Source: Hofstenia miamia (taxonomy: Eukaryota; Xenacoelomorpha; Acoela). Taken from it: a stretch of 64,000 bases of DNA. The notes beneath the pieces are model-generated. The model did no database searches. It had not been told where the DNA came from and saw nothing but the letters and a program-made list of their open reading frames with translations. This document shows positions 35,150 through 45,618 of this stretch, in pieces (positions within the stretch are counted from its first letter, which is position 1; the number at the start of each line of letters is the position of its first letter). The translations under genes were made by a program, and so were the position numbers. The stretch lies in the NCBI GenBank assembly GCA_004352715.1, contig SCFE01000010.1, positions 1,936,804 through 2,000,803 of the forward strand, read 5' to 3'.

Positions 35150-35720
35150 TGAAAGTTTTCTATTAAGTTATGAGGTAAAATCGTTATTTACAAATATTTC
35201 ATTAGAGAAAAAATTTAATCACATCATCAAATTAATATCAGAAGAAAAAATACCAATTGACCATAAAACACTATGAATTTGTTAAATTTGTGATACGTAG
35301 CACATGTACATGAAGATGCTTTTCTGTTTGATGGTGTTCTTTATCACCAAATTGATGGAATGGCCATGGGTCGGCGCCCGAATCAACAATGCCAGCAACA
35401 ACAATTGATATTATAGAAAAAGATTTCATAAACACATCAATTTTATCTACTCCTCAATGCTACTATCGGTATGTAGATGATATATATTTCAATTTTTAGC
35501 AACAAAGATGATGCAAACACATTCTTGAATTATCTAAACAATATATCAATTTACAATGGAATGTGAGAACAAAAATAAACTTGCCTTTCAAGATGTTATG
35601 ATACACAATTTTAATGATCATTATGAAACAAGTGTTTATGCAAAAGTCACAACCTCTTCTTCGCGTCAATGTCTTATTCCGACCTCAAATCTTTATCTCA
35701 AGAATGACTAAATTAATTAA
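35150..35720 (+). pseudogene. Penelope-like RT fragment
   Basis: Across frameshifts, plus-strand frames show 'SYEVKSLFTNISLEKK', 'FDGVLYHQIDGMAMG' and 'CYYRYVDDIYF', the last being the catalytic YxDD block, followed by residues like the RT thumb. These match the blocks of the Penelope copy at 1-1365 and extend past where that copy leaves the window. Stops and frameshifts make it dead. Confidence 0.75.
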
Positions 35721-35866
35721 AATGGTAATTTTTCTTATGTATTGTTTAGTTATATATTTTGCTTTCCAAAATATGTACATGTTCACATCCAAACACAACA
35801 CAGAAATCTCAATTATTACATGTGTACTACAAAATTCAGTACTTTGATTTATTAACAACTTATTAG

Positions 35867-38425
35867 GTATTATTTTTTTTAAAATTAATCCTTTCCGGTG
35901 ACATAGAAACAAATCCAAGTCCTATCATAAATGAAACAGAAATTGAACTCAAATGAAAAGCTATTCTGAAAACCTGAAAGTATATATATATATATATATA
36001 TAAACGCTAGAAGTCTTAATACATACAAAAATGATTTCTTAATATTGATTACAAAAACTGGAAAAAATTCAATATTTATAAATTACAGAAAGTTGGCTTA
36101 AGCCTGATCGCAACCCTAACTTGTTTAACCCAGACCGAAAAAATTTTGAGGTTTCTGCTAAGAATCGATTAGGTACAGGTGGTGGACCTATCATAATTGT
36201 GTCAAAATCTCTAAAGCCAGCCCGTAAATCTGAATATTAAATTAACCACTAATTGCTGTGGATAAAAATAAAATCAAGAGAGCTGTTTCCAAAAAGATTT
36301 GATAACCGTAACTTATAATCCAAATAAAAATTATCTAGTCGAATATTTAGATTATAAAATAAACGAAATATCTGATATATGTAATGATTATAACTCTAAA
36401 TATATTTGGTGACTTTAATGTTAATTACTTTAGCTCTTATGAATGAAATTCTATCAATGAAATGTCTGCTACTTGTAATCTTCATTATGTAAACTCATGA
36501 ACAATTTAATTGATTACTTTTATACTAATTCTGAAGTTTCTCTCAAATCCTTAATGTTTGAACCATTTAGTGATCATGCACTGTGTACATATATTAGTAA
36601 CAAAACTACTAAAAGAAAGCAATTTAAAATCATAAATGCAAGAGAATTTTTATCTTACTCAGATGAAAAAATGGAAAAGGCCCTAAGAAACACCCATTTA
36701 ACTATATTTACATATTAAATTCTGGACCTCAAATGATTAATTACAATGCAAAAGAAATCTACAAAGCATTAAACACAGTTGTACCAATTAACAATTAAAC
36801 TTCCTTTTTCAAACACCGACGATAATCAAGTCCATGNTTAAGAACAAAAAATTTAACTAACCTGGGCAAAAAATTTTTAATCAATTAAATTCTACTTGAG
36901 AAAAATGGCGATACGTCCATAAATTTATTGGAAAATCTAAAGGTCTTTTATCCGAAATAAATTCATTAAACATCAATAATAAGTCTGTAACAGACAAAAC
37001 TCAAATACTAAATCATTTAAATTCAACATTCAAAGAACTTGGAAATTTTAATTTCCCATCTTATAAGACAAAACCAAATTGTGATAATCTCAAACAATCA
37101 AAATAATTTTCCTTTAGACTTTCTACAATCAATAAATTAGAAAAAATTGTTAAAAAACCTGATACCAACAAATCAACCACTTCTTATAGTCTCCCATTCT
37201 TTATTATTAAACGTTTTTTTCCTGGAAACAATTGTTAGTCGCAATTAGTCAATGTATTATTGATTGTGAATTTTCAGACTTACTAAATGAATCAGATTTA
37301 ACTCCTATATATAATAATGGTGACAACCTAAACGCAAAAATTATAGACCCATTTGTATTACACATCCTTTTTGCAAACTCTTTGAAAAACTGTTGTATGT
37401 TCAAATAAACGCATTCCTAAAATCTGAAAACATCCTATCGAATAAGCTGGCAATATCCCTCAGGACGCAATTTTATCTCATAATAACTGCAGTTCTGTAG
37501 CATTACTAGATTTAAGTAAGGCATTCAATTCAATAAATTTTGATATCTTGCAAGACAAGATTATAAATTATAATCAATTAATTTAGTCATGAACATCTTA
37601 AAAAAATAGACAGCAGCATGTAATATTAAACAGTAAAAAATCAAGTTATATTACGACCGACTGTGGGGTACCCCAAGCTACTGTACTTGGCCCTATTTTA
37701 TTTGTAATTTTTCTAAATGATATAATAAACTATGTTAAACACAGCGACATTTACCAATATGCTGACGACAAATGCCTAATAAGTACCGCAAAAAATGCTT
37801 TTGATGCTACAAAAAACCTCCAAACAGATATAGAAAAATTAAACAATTATTTTACAAATAATCAACTAAAACTAAATATTGACAAAAAACAATTTATAAT
37901 TTTCTCACCGAAGACACAAAGAAATCTAATAAGTGAAATAGAACTAAATATTAATAATAAGCCAATAAAGCAAAGTGAGTCAGTCAGATATTTAGGAGTG
38001 GAGATAGATAATGAATTAAAATTTTAAAAATTCTACTGAATAAGATTGAAAAAATGACTGCAGGCATTGGATATCTTTATTACTTACGCAATGTAATATC
38101 AAGCAATTATCATAAACAACTGATACATGCTTTCTGTTTGCCTCATTTTCAATACTCTTCCCTTTTTTTAACTCCGTTTTATTAAATTCATCTGCATATA
38201 CTATCTATCTTATTTAAATTCACATCTCTACAAACATCTCTCCTTTTCCTTAATGACTATATTAAATTAAATGTGTGATTGCCAAAATTTCTGTGTTTAG
38301 ATAAAAATCGTAATGGCTTTCATCACATATCAACTAAATTGTCGAATAATTTAGATTATGAAACGCGATTAAAAAACTCTAAAAATGTTTAGAAAAAAAA
38401 TGAAACAATTTCTTCTAATAAAACA
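35867..38425 (+). pseudogene. CR1/L2-like LINE with a 2A-like N-terminus, APE endonuclease and RT (decayed)
   Basis: Blocks in order on plus: a hydrophobic lead and 'LILSGDIETNPSP' (35885-35923), a 2A-like motif; 'NARSLNTY' and 'SWLKPDRNPNLFNPDRKNF' of the APE-type endonuclease; 'SDHALCTYI' near 36565; RT blocks 'RPICITHPFCKLFEKLL' (about 37345), 'LDLSKAFNSINFDIL' (about 37510), 'GVPQATVLGPILFVIFLNDI' (about 37665) and 'YADD' (37758-37769), then 'QLKLNIDKKQ' and 'VRYLGVEIDNELKF'. The C-terminal part reaches about 38400. Many frameshifts and stops and a single n at 36839 occur, so it cannot be active. A TA tract lies near 35979. Confidence 0.85.
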
Positions 38426-38432
38426 ATATACA

Positions 38433-38610
38433 GGGTGTCCCAGAAGTAGTTTAAGGATTTTAATTGGCTCTCATTTTGGAACAGTGTTGACAATTTCCAC
38501 ATAATTTTCCTCAGATAAACTATTGAATATGGCATTTTGGTTTGTAATTTGAATTTTTGAAATCAATGAACTAATACTTTCGTTATGACCTTTCAAAGTA
38601 AAGATGGGGG
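38433..38610. repeat. Sequence starting with a mariner-like terminal motif CAGGGTGTCCCAGAAGT
   Basis: The motif preceded by TA resembles one terminal repeat of a mariner element. No partner end was found, so this is a solo or truncated end. A related GGGTGTCCCAG occurs at about 49327. Confidence 0.35.
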
Positions 38611-38619
38611 CTCTAATAG

Positions 38620-40880
38620 CTAGCTTCAAGCAAAATGCTGAAGCTTGATGATACCGACCAGATTTGGTCTAGAAGCCCTGGTAGAAAAATATCGCCACAA
38701 ACGTCAAAAGGGTAGGATGCAGATTGGTCTCATCAACATGCCTCTGATTGACACCAGAAGCCTTAAAGCTTCCTACGTGGGTTGGCACCGGCTACTCTAA
38801 AAGTTGTGGTGAAAAGTCTTAATGTGCCGTAAATACCAACCTTTACTCTTATTCGACTTGTCTTATGCACTTCCATCAATTAACATCCGCTTCACTATTA
38901 GAGATTTGGGTATGGTAATCCCTGATATGACGATTTAGAGCTTTCTGCTCTGAAAACGTACGCGTACACTCCGTGAACCGGAGGTGTTTCGTACTGACAT
39001 GTGTAAGCCTTGATACTTTTGTGAAGACCGCCCCAGAAAATCTCCTCCGGATCAATTCCGTGTCACCATTGATCAAACCTGCAAACTTGTGAATAACATC
39101 ACTTCCTTTCTTATCCCTAAATCATGATGTAGTCATCGTGCAAAATATCTGAGACTCTCCCAGAGTAACGTCCATTAGCCACTGTACACCTAGTAACAGC
39201 CGTTTTCCCCAGCACTGACTTTTTCGTGCACTAATGATGTGACAATTGCCTTCAGGAACCATTGATTCCTTGGGTATTGCTAACTCAAGGGGCTGAGCAC
39301 TAGTTAAACTTTCACTGTGCGACATCATTTGGCTTAGAAAAACTAAGCGCTTACATGCTACTATTGTGTGCAATTGCTGGAAATGCATAAGTCTATGAAC
39401 TTTGTCCTAGGTTAACCTATCCCAGAGTGAGAGGCCCAAAAGATCCTTTTACAGGTGTTCATGGAAGACTCAAGCATCTGCAATTCCCTAGAAGCTTCTG
39501 CCCACATCTCACACGCATAGGTCACTGTGGGTACCATAATGCCTCACAAGAGAATGTGAGAGTGCTTTGCCAAATCCATTCTGACGTGCTACTCGCCGAC
39601 AACTTCCGAGAGGGCTGTCCCAGCAGTACTGATTGTCGAACCTAAGCGTTTGAACTCTGACACGAATTCAATGTTCTTTCCAAAGACATTAACACTGCAG
39701 AAGCTCTTTCTGATGCCCTTGATCACCACATGCACTTGGTCTTTGGTACAGAGATATTAATACTTAGTGGCGCTAGAACTGTAACCAGACCATCTAGATA
39801 GCTCTGTATTTGTTTCTCAGACCTTGTTCAAAGAAAGAGTTAAGAACAACTCCTTTGGGGGCTCCAGGGAGTTCCTCACAGATCAGATATTGAAAAAGGA
39901 TGTTAAATAAACACGGACTGAGAACACATCCTTCAAGGGAAAGCTTGAACCTGAACGTTCGCCTTGAATGTGTGAGATTGGTGAATCATGCAAGGACTTA
40001 ATAATCTTGATTATCCGTTTTGACACATCTTTTGCTGCTAAGCACATCCAAACTACTTGCTTTGGTATGGAATCAAAGGCCTTTTGAAGGTCAATGAAAC
40101 ACACAAGAAGGTGTTCCTTCTGTAATCTAGCAGGATCCTGGGCTAGCCTCAGCACATGAATTTCCCGCACAGTAGACTTGCGTGATCTAATACCAAATAG
40201 GGTTCTTGGGAGCTTATGTTTATTACCCAGCAATTACTCCAGCCTGCTATACAGAATTTTTGCAAAAAATTTTTACTCCGACATCCAACAGGAAAATAGT
40301 GCGGTAATTATAAGGGTCAGGCCTGAAACCCTTTTTATAGAAGAAAATAACTTCTGCGTCACACAATTCCCTTGGACATCTCTCCGTACTAAATACTTGT
40401 GCAAAGTCCTCAGTAAGGCGTTGGATAAGTGCACTTTCCCCATATCTGAAAGCTTCCCCTGAATCCCATTGCGACCTGGGCTTTGTGCTGTTTTAACGAA
40501 TCTATGGCAGTTTGAACCTCTTTGAAGCTTGATTATCAATTCAACCCCAAGTCTTCAGGTGAAGATAGATCCAGCTTATCAATGAACGCCTCTGTATCTT
40601 CATCCTTAGCAGACTACCTAACCATTTGCGGGAAATGTTTAATGAACTCTATTTGCTTAGGCCTGGCTTTATTGTCAGGCAGTCCATCATTCTTCACTCT
40701 AACAATCTCTTGAATACACCACTTGATGCTGACCCAGTCGCCGCCATTTCTGGCTTCATCAAGGGTGTCCAATGCTTCCGTAAGGATGGCCTCTTTACGC
40801 CGCCTAATGCAGGTTTTCACTACCCTTTTCACTCTGAAATAGTTACTTTGGCTGATTTTGCCTTTGCAACTTAGTGTAGT
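38620..40880 (-). pseudogene. LINE RT region and C-terminus, decayed
   Basis: Minus-strand blocks: a pre-RT linker (40832-40614), finger region with 'GRNGIQGKLS' (about 40480), an RT block with 'CFIDLQKAFDSIPKQVVW' (about 40090), downstream region 'SARKSQCWGKRLLLGVQWLM' (about 39220), and a C-terminal C2H2-like finger 'CTRTFSEQKALNRHIRDYH' (about 38940). Frameshifts and stops separate the pieces. The endonuclease N-terminus of the same class lies at 42636-42900 on the same strand, so the element appears split by the integrase-bearing insert, with part of the endonuclease lost. Confidence 0.78.
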
Positions 40881-41130
40881 ATATTTGCATCCCTAAGTTG
40901 TAAATTGATAATATGTGTCGATTTAGTAATATAGCGACGATAAGCAATGTACAATTAGTGATTGAATATTCTTTGTATTTTGATTGGTTGCTCGTACGAG
41001 GAATCCATTTTGTTTGCGTAATTTGAATTTCAGACATCGCAGTAGTTTTCAATATTTGTTCTGCTATTACTCACCGTTTGAACACAAGTGAGTTATTGTT
41101 ATCCATTATTTGTAAATACTCAAATGTGTN

Positions 41131-42103
41131 TGGTTGACAATTTCACTAAATACTGTAAATTATACCTACGGATCTAATTACAGCTAAAAAAATCGCTGAT
41201 ATTATTGTTCATGAATGGATACTAACCATTGGACCAATGTCACAAATAATAACAGATAAAGGTGTTCAATTTGAAAGTACTTTGTTTTCTGAATTAATGT
41301 CGCAACTAGAAATTTTACATGAACATACAACAGTCTACCATCCCCAAGCCAATGGCATGGCTGAAAGAACTAATCGTACTTTACTAAAATTAATCAGAGC
41401 GTTAACTTCATGCATAGGAGGTAAACATTGGCGAAAAATAATTAAAAAAGTAGAATTTTATTATAACACGTCTGTTCATACCACCACTGGCATTTCACCT
41501 TATAAAGCTATGTTTGGTCATGAGGCTGTTGCTCCTCTATCGATTCTTTTTAAAAATTATACAACAAATTCAACCAATAAATATGTACGTGATCTTATTG
41601 ATATTTTAACGTCTACACATGAAACTATGATTCATAATACCAAAAAGAGTGCTATTCGTCAAAAACGAAATTTTAACAAAAAGATTTATGGAACTCATCA
41701 CTGTATAGGAGATAAAGTTTATGTTTTTATACTTGGAATTACTATGGACAAACATCAGGTCCAAAAATTGGCACATAAATGGCAAGGTCCTTTTGAGATT
41801 GTCAAAATACTACCCAATAATAATTATAAGCTAAACTCCGGTAAAATAGTCCATTTCCAAAATCTTAAACGCACTATTAAAGACATTGAAAATGTCAAAC
41901 TAGACAATTTTCATGAATTAAAATGCATAGATAACGGTGTAGATAACTTTTATGATGTATCTGATATTGAAAGTGTTCAAGAGAAATCTTTTGATGAACC
42001 TATACATTATGATGTAAATGTACCATCTAGAATTTTACCAAAACGTACAACTAGAAATCCTAATCCTAATTATATTTCCCAAGATTGGGAATTAGAAATT
42101 TAA
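41131..42103 (+). pseudogene. Ty3/gypsy-type integrase C-terminal part of a pol gene
   Basis: The open frame 41237-42103 (288 codons) has the second catalytic Asp in 'ITDKGVQF' and the catalytic Glu in 'YHPQANGMAERTNRTL'. It is followed by 'HTTTGISPYKAMFG' and a GPY/F-like 'HKWQGPFEIVKIL' domain. Upstream, 'VDNFTKYCKLY' with the first Asp is in another frame, joined through a frameshift near 41160; a single n precedes it at 41130. The RT, RNase H and gag parts are absent, and I found no matching LTR pair. It lies between the two pieces of a minus-strand LINE. Confidence 0.85.
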
Positions 42104-42270
42104 CATTTGTTTAGGCATGAAACGACAACGCACACCACCGAAGGCAAGTGACACTTCCTNACTAGAAATCCTAATCCTAATTATATTTCCCAAGATTGGG
42201 AATTAGAAATTTAACATTCGTTTAGGCATGAAATGACAACACACACCACCGAAGGCAAGTGACACTTCCT
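42050..42270. repeat. 110-bp direct duplication on either side of a single n (42160)
   Basis: 42050-42159 and 42161-42270 are the same except for three substitutions. This looks like unmerged contig ends; see findings. Confidence 0.92.
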
Positions 42271-42542
42271 CGTCTCTATCCAGGCGCCCTGTTAAACGAA
42301 GAAAATCATACCAGTCCCATACATCTTCGGATGCAGGGTCTGGGAGCACTGAATCGGACGCTTCTCAGTCTAAACAGAAGCTTCAAATGGTTTCTGTTTC
42401 TACTGAGACTGTGAGGCCCACGCTGCACCATGAGCTTCAAATGGTTCATGAAGCAGAAGGGACGAGTATTCAGTCAACCTCGTTTGTACCTGCTCACCAT
42501 CAGCTTCAAATGGTTGATGAATTGCATTCAGTTGGTGCATAG
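42117..42542 (+). pseudogene. Small basic/Ser-rich ORF with three LQMV repeats, downstream of the integrase
   Basis: Thirteen bases after the integrase stop, an ATG opens a frame 'MKRQRTPPKASDTS' that is cut by the single n at 42160. In the duplicated copy after the n, the same codon is TGA instead of CGA; the frame then continues with 'SRRPVKRRKSYQSHTSSDAG' and three near-repeats 'KLQMV', 'ELQMV', 'QLQMV' to a TAG at 42540-42542. It is basic and Ser-rich, with a nuclear-localisation-like cluster. It may be a third ORF of the LTR element or a chance frame. I do not recognise it. Confidence 0.35.
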
Positions 42543-42635
42543 GCAACAATAATATCACATATTCCTGAATAAAGACCATTTCTGACAGCATTACAATTCT
42601 AGGAAACACGGGATAAAAGCTGGCTTTACAATCAG

Positions 42636-42900
42636 CTAACCTAGGGCTAAGAAACCAACTCCATCCTTACCTTTGTGCAGTACCCTATATTGTAAAGACA
42701 GTATCCATGGGACACAACAATAGCCACTTCGCCCTTTAGGTGAGTCGCACAACAACACCATATCCAAGCCTCTTGAGATAATAGTGTTAACTAATGATTC
42801 AAGGTTATCCCTGTCGTTGAGAGTTTGAACATTGAGAAGGCCGATGCGGTATTTTGACGAGTCTGTATGCACCGCAGCCCTGTCTCCTCGTCCTTGGGTT
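42636..42900 (-). pseudogene. LINE APE-type endonuclease N-terminus
   Basis: On minus, 'KYRIGLLNVQTLNDRDNLES' and 'DMVLLCDS' match the first strand and helix of the APE endonuclease domain (consensus like 'RIGTxNVRTL'), and 'HKGKDGVGFLALG' matches a later strand. The catalytic C-terminal half is missing before the insert. Sequence from 42900 to about 43330 may be its 5' leader. Confidence 0.65.
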
Positions 42901-43329
42901 AGCCGTAATCTCTGCTTTAATTCTTACTCCAATTATAGCTACCTTTCCTTTTACGATGGCCACTACATAAAAGGCGACTTCCTTAACATTTAGTTAGTCA
43001 TAGAAAACATCACAAAGACCTGCACTACGGCAGCACAATGTTAGCACCTTAAACAACTATCCAGGTCCCGCCACGTGGAAGCAGTTAAGGACTTCTTGAT
43101 CACCAGATTCTAGTGGTGTTTTGAGGTTTACTCCTCAACACTGTTGTGCATGGTAGATTTCCTTGGAACCCAAAGTAAATGTACGTTTTCGAGCACTCAC
43201 TATTTATCAATTTTGTCTAAGTACTATTACACTTGCGCATTAACATAGCACGTGTGCTGTATTGATCTAACGGCGTTTGACTTGTGGCTATGGGGTCACC
43301 TTAAGTACCACATTTATCAGACACAACCT

Positions 43330-45490
43330 AGGAAAACACATTGAATGGTGACTTGAACATTCTCATTTGCTATTTTCAGGTGTTGGAATTTTGATAATGT
43401 TTTATAAAAGTTTTTTTATTTTTTATTTACGGTAATACATTTCATGCATTTGAAACATACATCCAACGCTGAGCACCTAAACAATTATTCAAACAAACAT
43501 TGATTATATTATATGTCACATATTATTTGTAGTTAACTGTTTGTTTATATTTTATTTTATTTGTCACGTGTTAGTTTGTAGATTTTGTGTATACATACAT
43601 TGAGCAATATATTTGCATTTATTCATTATTATTATTCTTAATATTCATTTGGACGCTTCCCATTAATTGGAAGCCAAATTAATACTATGTTTATAGGGTA
43701 GGGATACATAACTATTGAAAAATTCTAGCAGCTAAGCCGTAACACTATTTCTGGAGGCATAGCCTTAGACTTTCAGCAAAAATAGTGTGATTTACTCATT
43801 TACTCATTTTTCCATTTCAGCAGGTTAGTGCTCAGCCTGCATTTGACCTATTTCCAGTGTAATTAAATACATTTAGAGCAAACATAGGACTTTATAAAGC
43901 ACGATATCACTCAGTCGTAGGACCAACACAACGCCCAAGCCTCGGTCTCCAAATTTACAATGGAAAAATAAAAATTCAAATGGAACAGTTCAACAAAAAC
44001 CAATGCCCTAGCTATGCTCATTTCAATTACTGCAATTAGGATATTTTATCAAATATAAGACAAGGTGCCTTAGAATACATGTATTATAACTGGATTTTCA
44101 GAACAGCAGTTCGAATGTATTATAATGTCAGCAGAAATTTTGGGTTGGTTTCTAAATAATTTGTCTCCGTACATTATCATAAATAACAGTCCTTAACGAT
44201 ATAACATTTTTATTTTTAAGTAAATGGTTATCAAGAAGGTTTTTGGTCACCAAAACAACCTAATTAATGGGAGCGCAAAAACCAAATTTTGTCATTGTAA
44301 TGTAAATAAATAACTTAACTCTCTGTGCTGTTCTCAGGGTACTTGCGTGCATAAGCAATAAATTTCAATCTAATAGTGACTTGAAAGTATAAACGTTAAA
44401 CTAATTGAATTAATAAAGGCCATCAATTTTTGTAACACACCATTATTTATCTTTATTGCAATTGTTTATAAATTTGTTGACTTTCCTGAAATAATCATGC
44501 TGAATGTATTCATCAATTACACTTTTCAGTTCTACCTATTTATCACAATTGTCTATATTTTGGGATTAGTGGTTATTGACGAACTAAAATATGTGTATTC
44601 GTGGTCATATGTAAAAAGTTTTAGTTTGATGGGTTGAAAGTCATTTGTCATGCATGTCCTTGCAAAGTTCTAGGGATATGCAATGTGAAAAATAAATTTT
44701 ATTGTTGCTCACATTTTGGTTTAGAGCGTCTTAGCATGTAATTCTAAAACATAAGTTTAATTAAACCTTCACAAATATTTGAAAATTGGGATGTTAACCT
44801 CAAGCTGCCTGGCGTCCGTTGTATACTTTTATAAACATTGTTCTCCAAGCCTATTAGTAAATTTCAAAATGGGCAGGAACATGCTTTAATGTATTTGTTT
44901 CTTTAGACAAAATTGAAAATTTCCTCGGAATTTTTTCATTGCAATAGTATGAAAGGTTAAATTGCACAGTTTTTGTGCTAAAGAAACCACAAATTTCTTA
45001 GCATTGCCAATGGTTCAACAAATTGAATTCAAAATAATTTGATCTAAATAAATCTTCGCAAAGATATTCTCAATTCTTAAATTGCTTGGACCGCTATCAA
45101 TTAAATGCAATTTTTTGGGGAAATTTTCAAGGTCTAAGATCATTACTGATGGATAAATTGTTAATATTTTTCCGAAAAAAAATAATTGATGTTAAAATTT
45201 AATCGATCATTGTTGAGGAATTTGTAAGACTAGTTGGAATTTTTGTAATACTTCTTTATTGCGTTGCAGAAGTTATTAATGTATTATTTAGCACTTTGTT
45301 CTAAAAATTTAAATTTAAAATTCAGGCCATTATCAGTTCATTATATGCTATATTAAATAAAAAATTTAAATTATTGTAATAGTTTCAGTAAGCAACTATT
45401 TGGTAATTAACTGCAAAGATCAATTAAAAACACTGATTTGATTCGTAGCAGATGGTAAGTGCTAATTATGAAATATATTGAATTTTTCAA
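43330..45490. other. AT-rich noncoding stretch
   Basis: No gene recognised. A GC-richer piece near 43840-43960 has no identified homology. Confidence 0.5.
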
Positions 45491-45493
45491 ATA

Positions 45494-45520
45494 TTTATTT
45501 AAACATAGTACACATTTATT
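45494..45520 (-). promoter_or_regulatory. Two polyadenylation signals of TRIM-like gene 3
   Basis: AATAAA on minus at 45515-45520 and 45494-45499, about 100-125 bases beyond the stop. Confidence 0.5.
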
Positions 45521-45618
45521 ACTCTTACTAAAACAAACAACTTAAAACAAGTTCAGACCGAACATCAGAGACATGCAATATATAACGTACAAAATCAGAA
45601 GAGTGACGAAACGACGAT

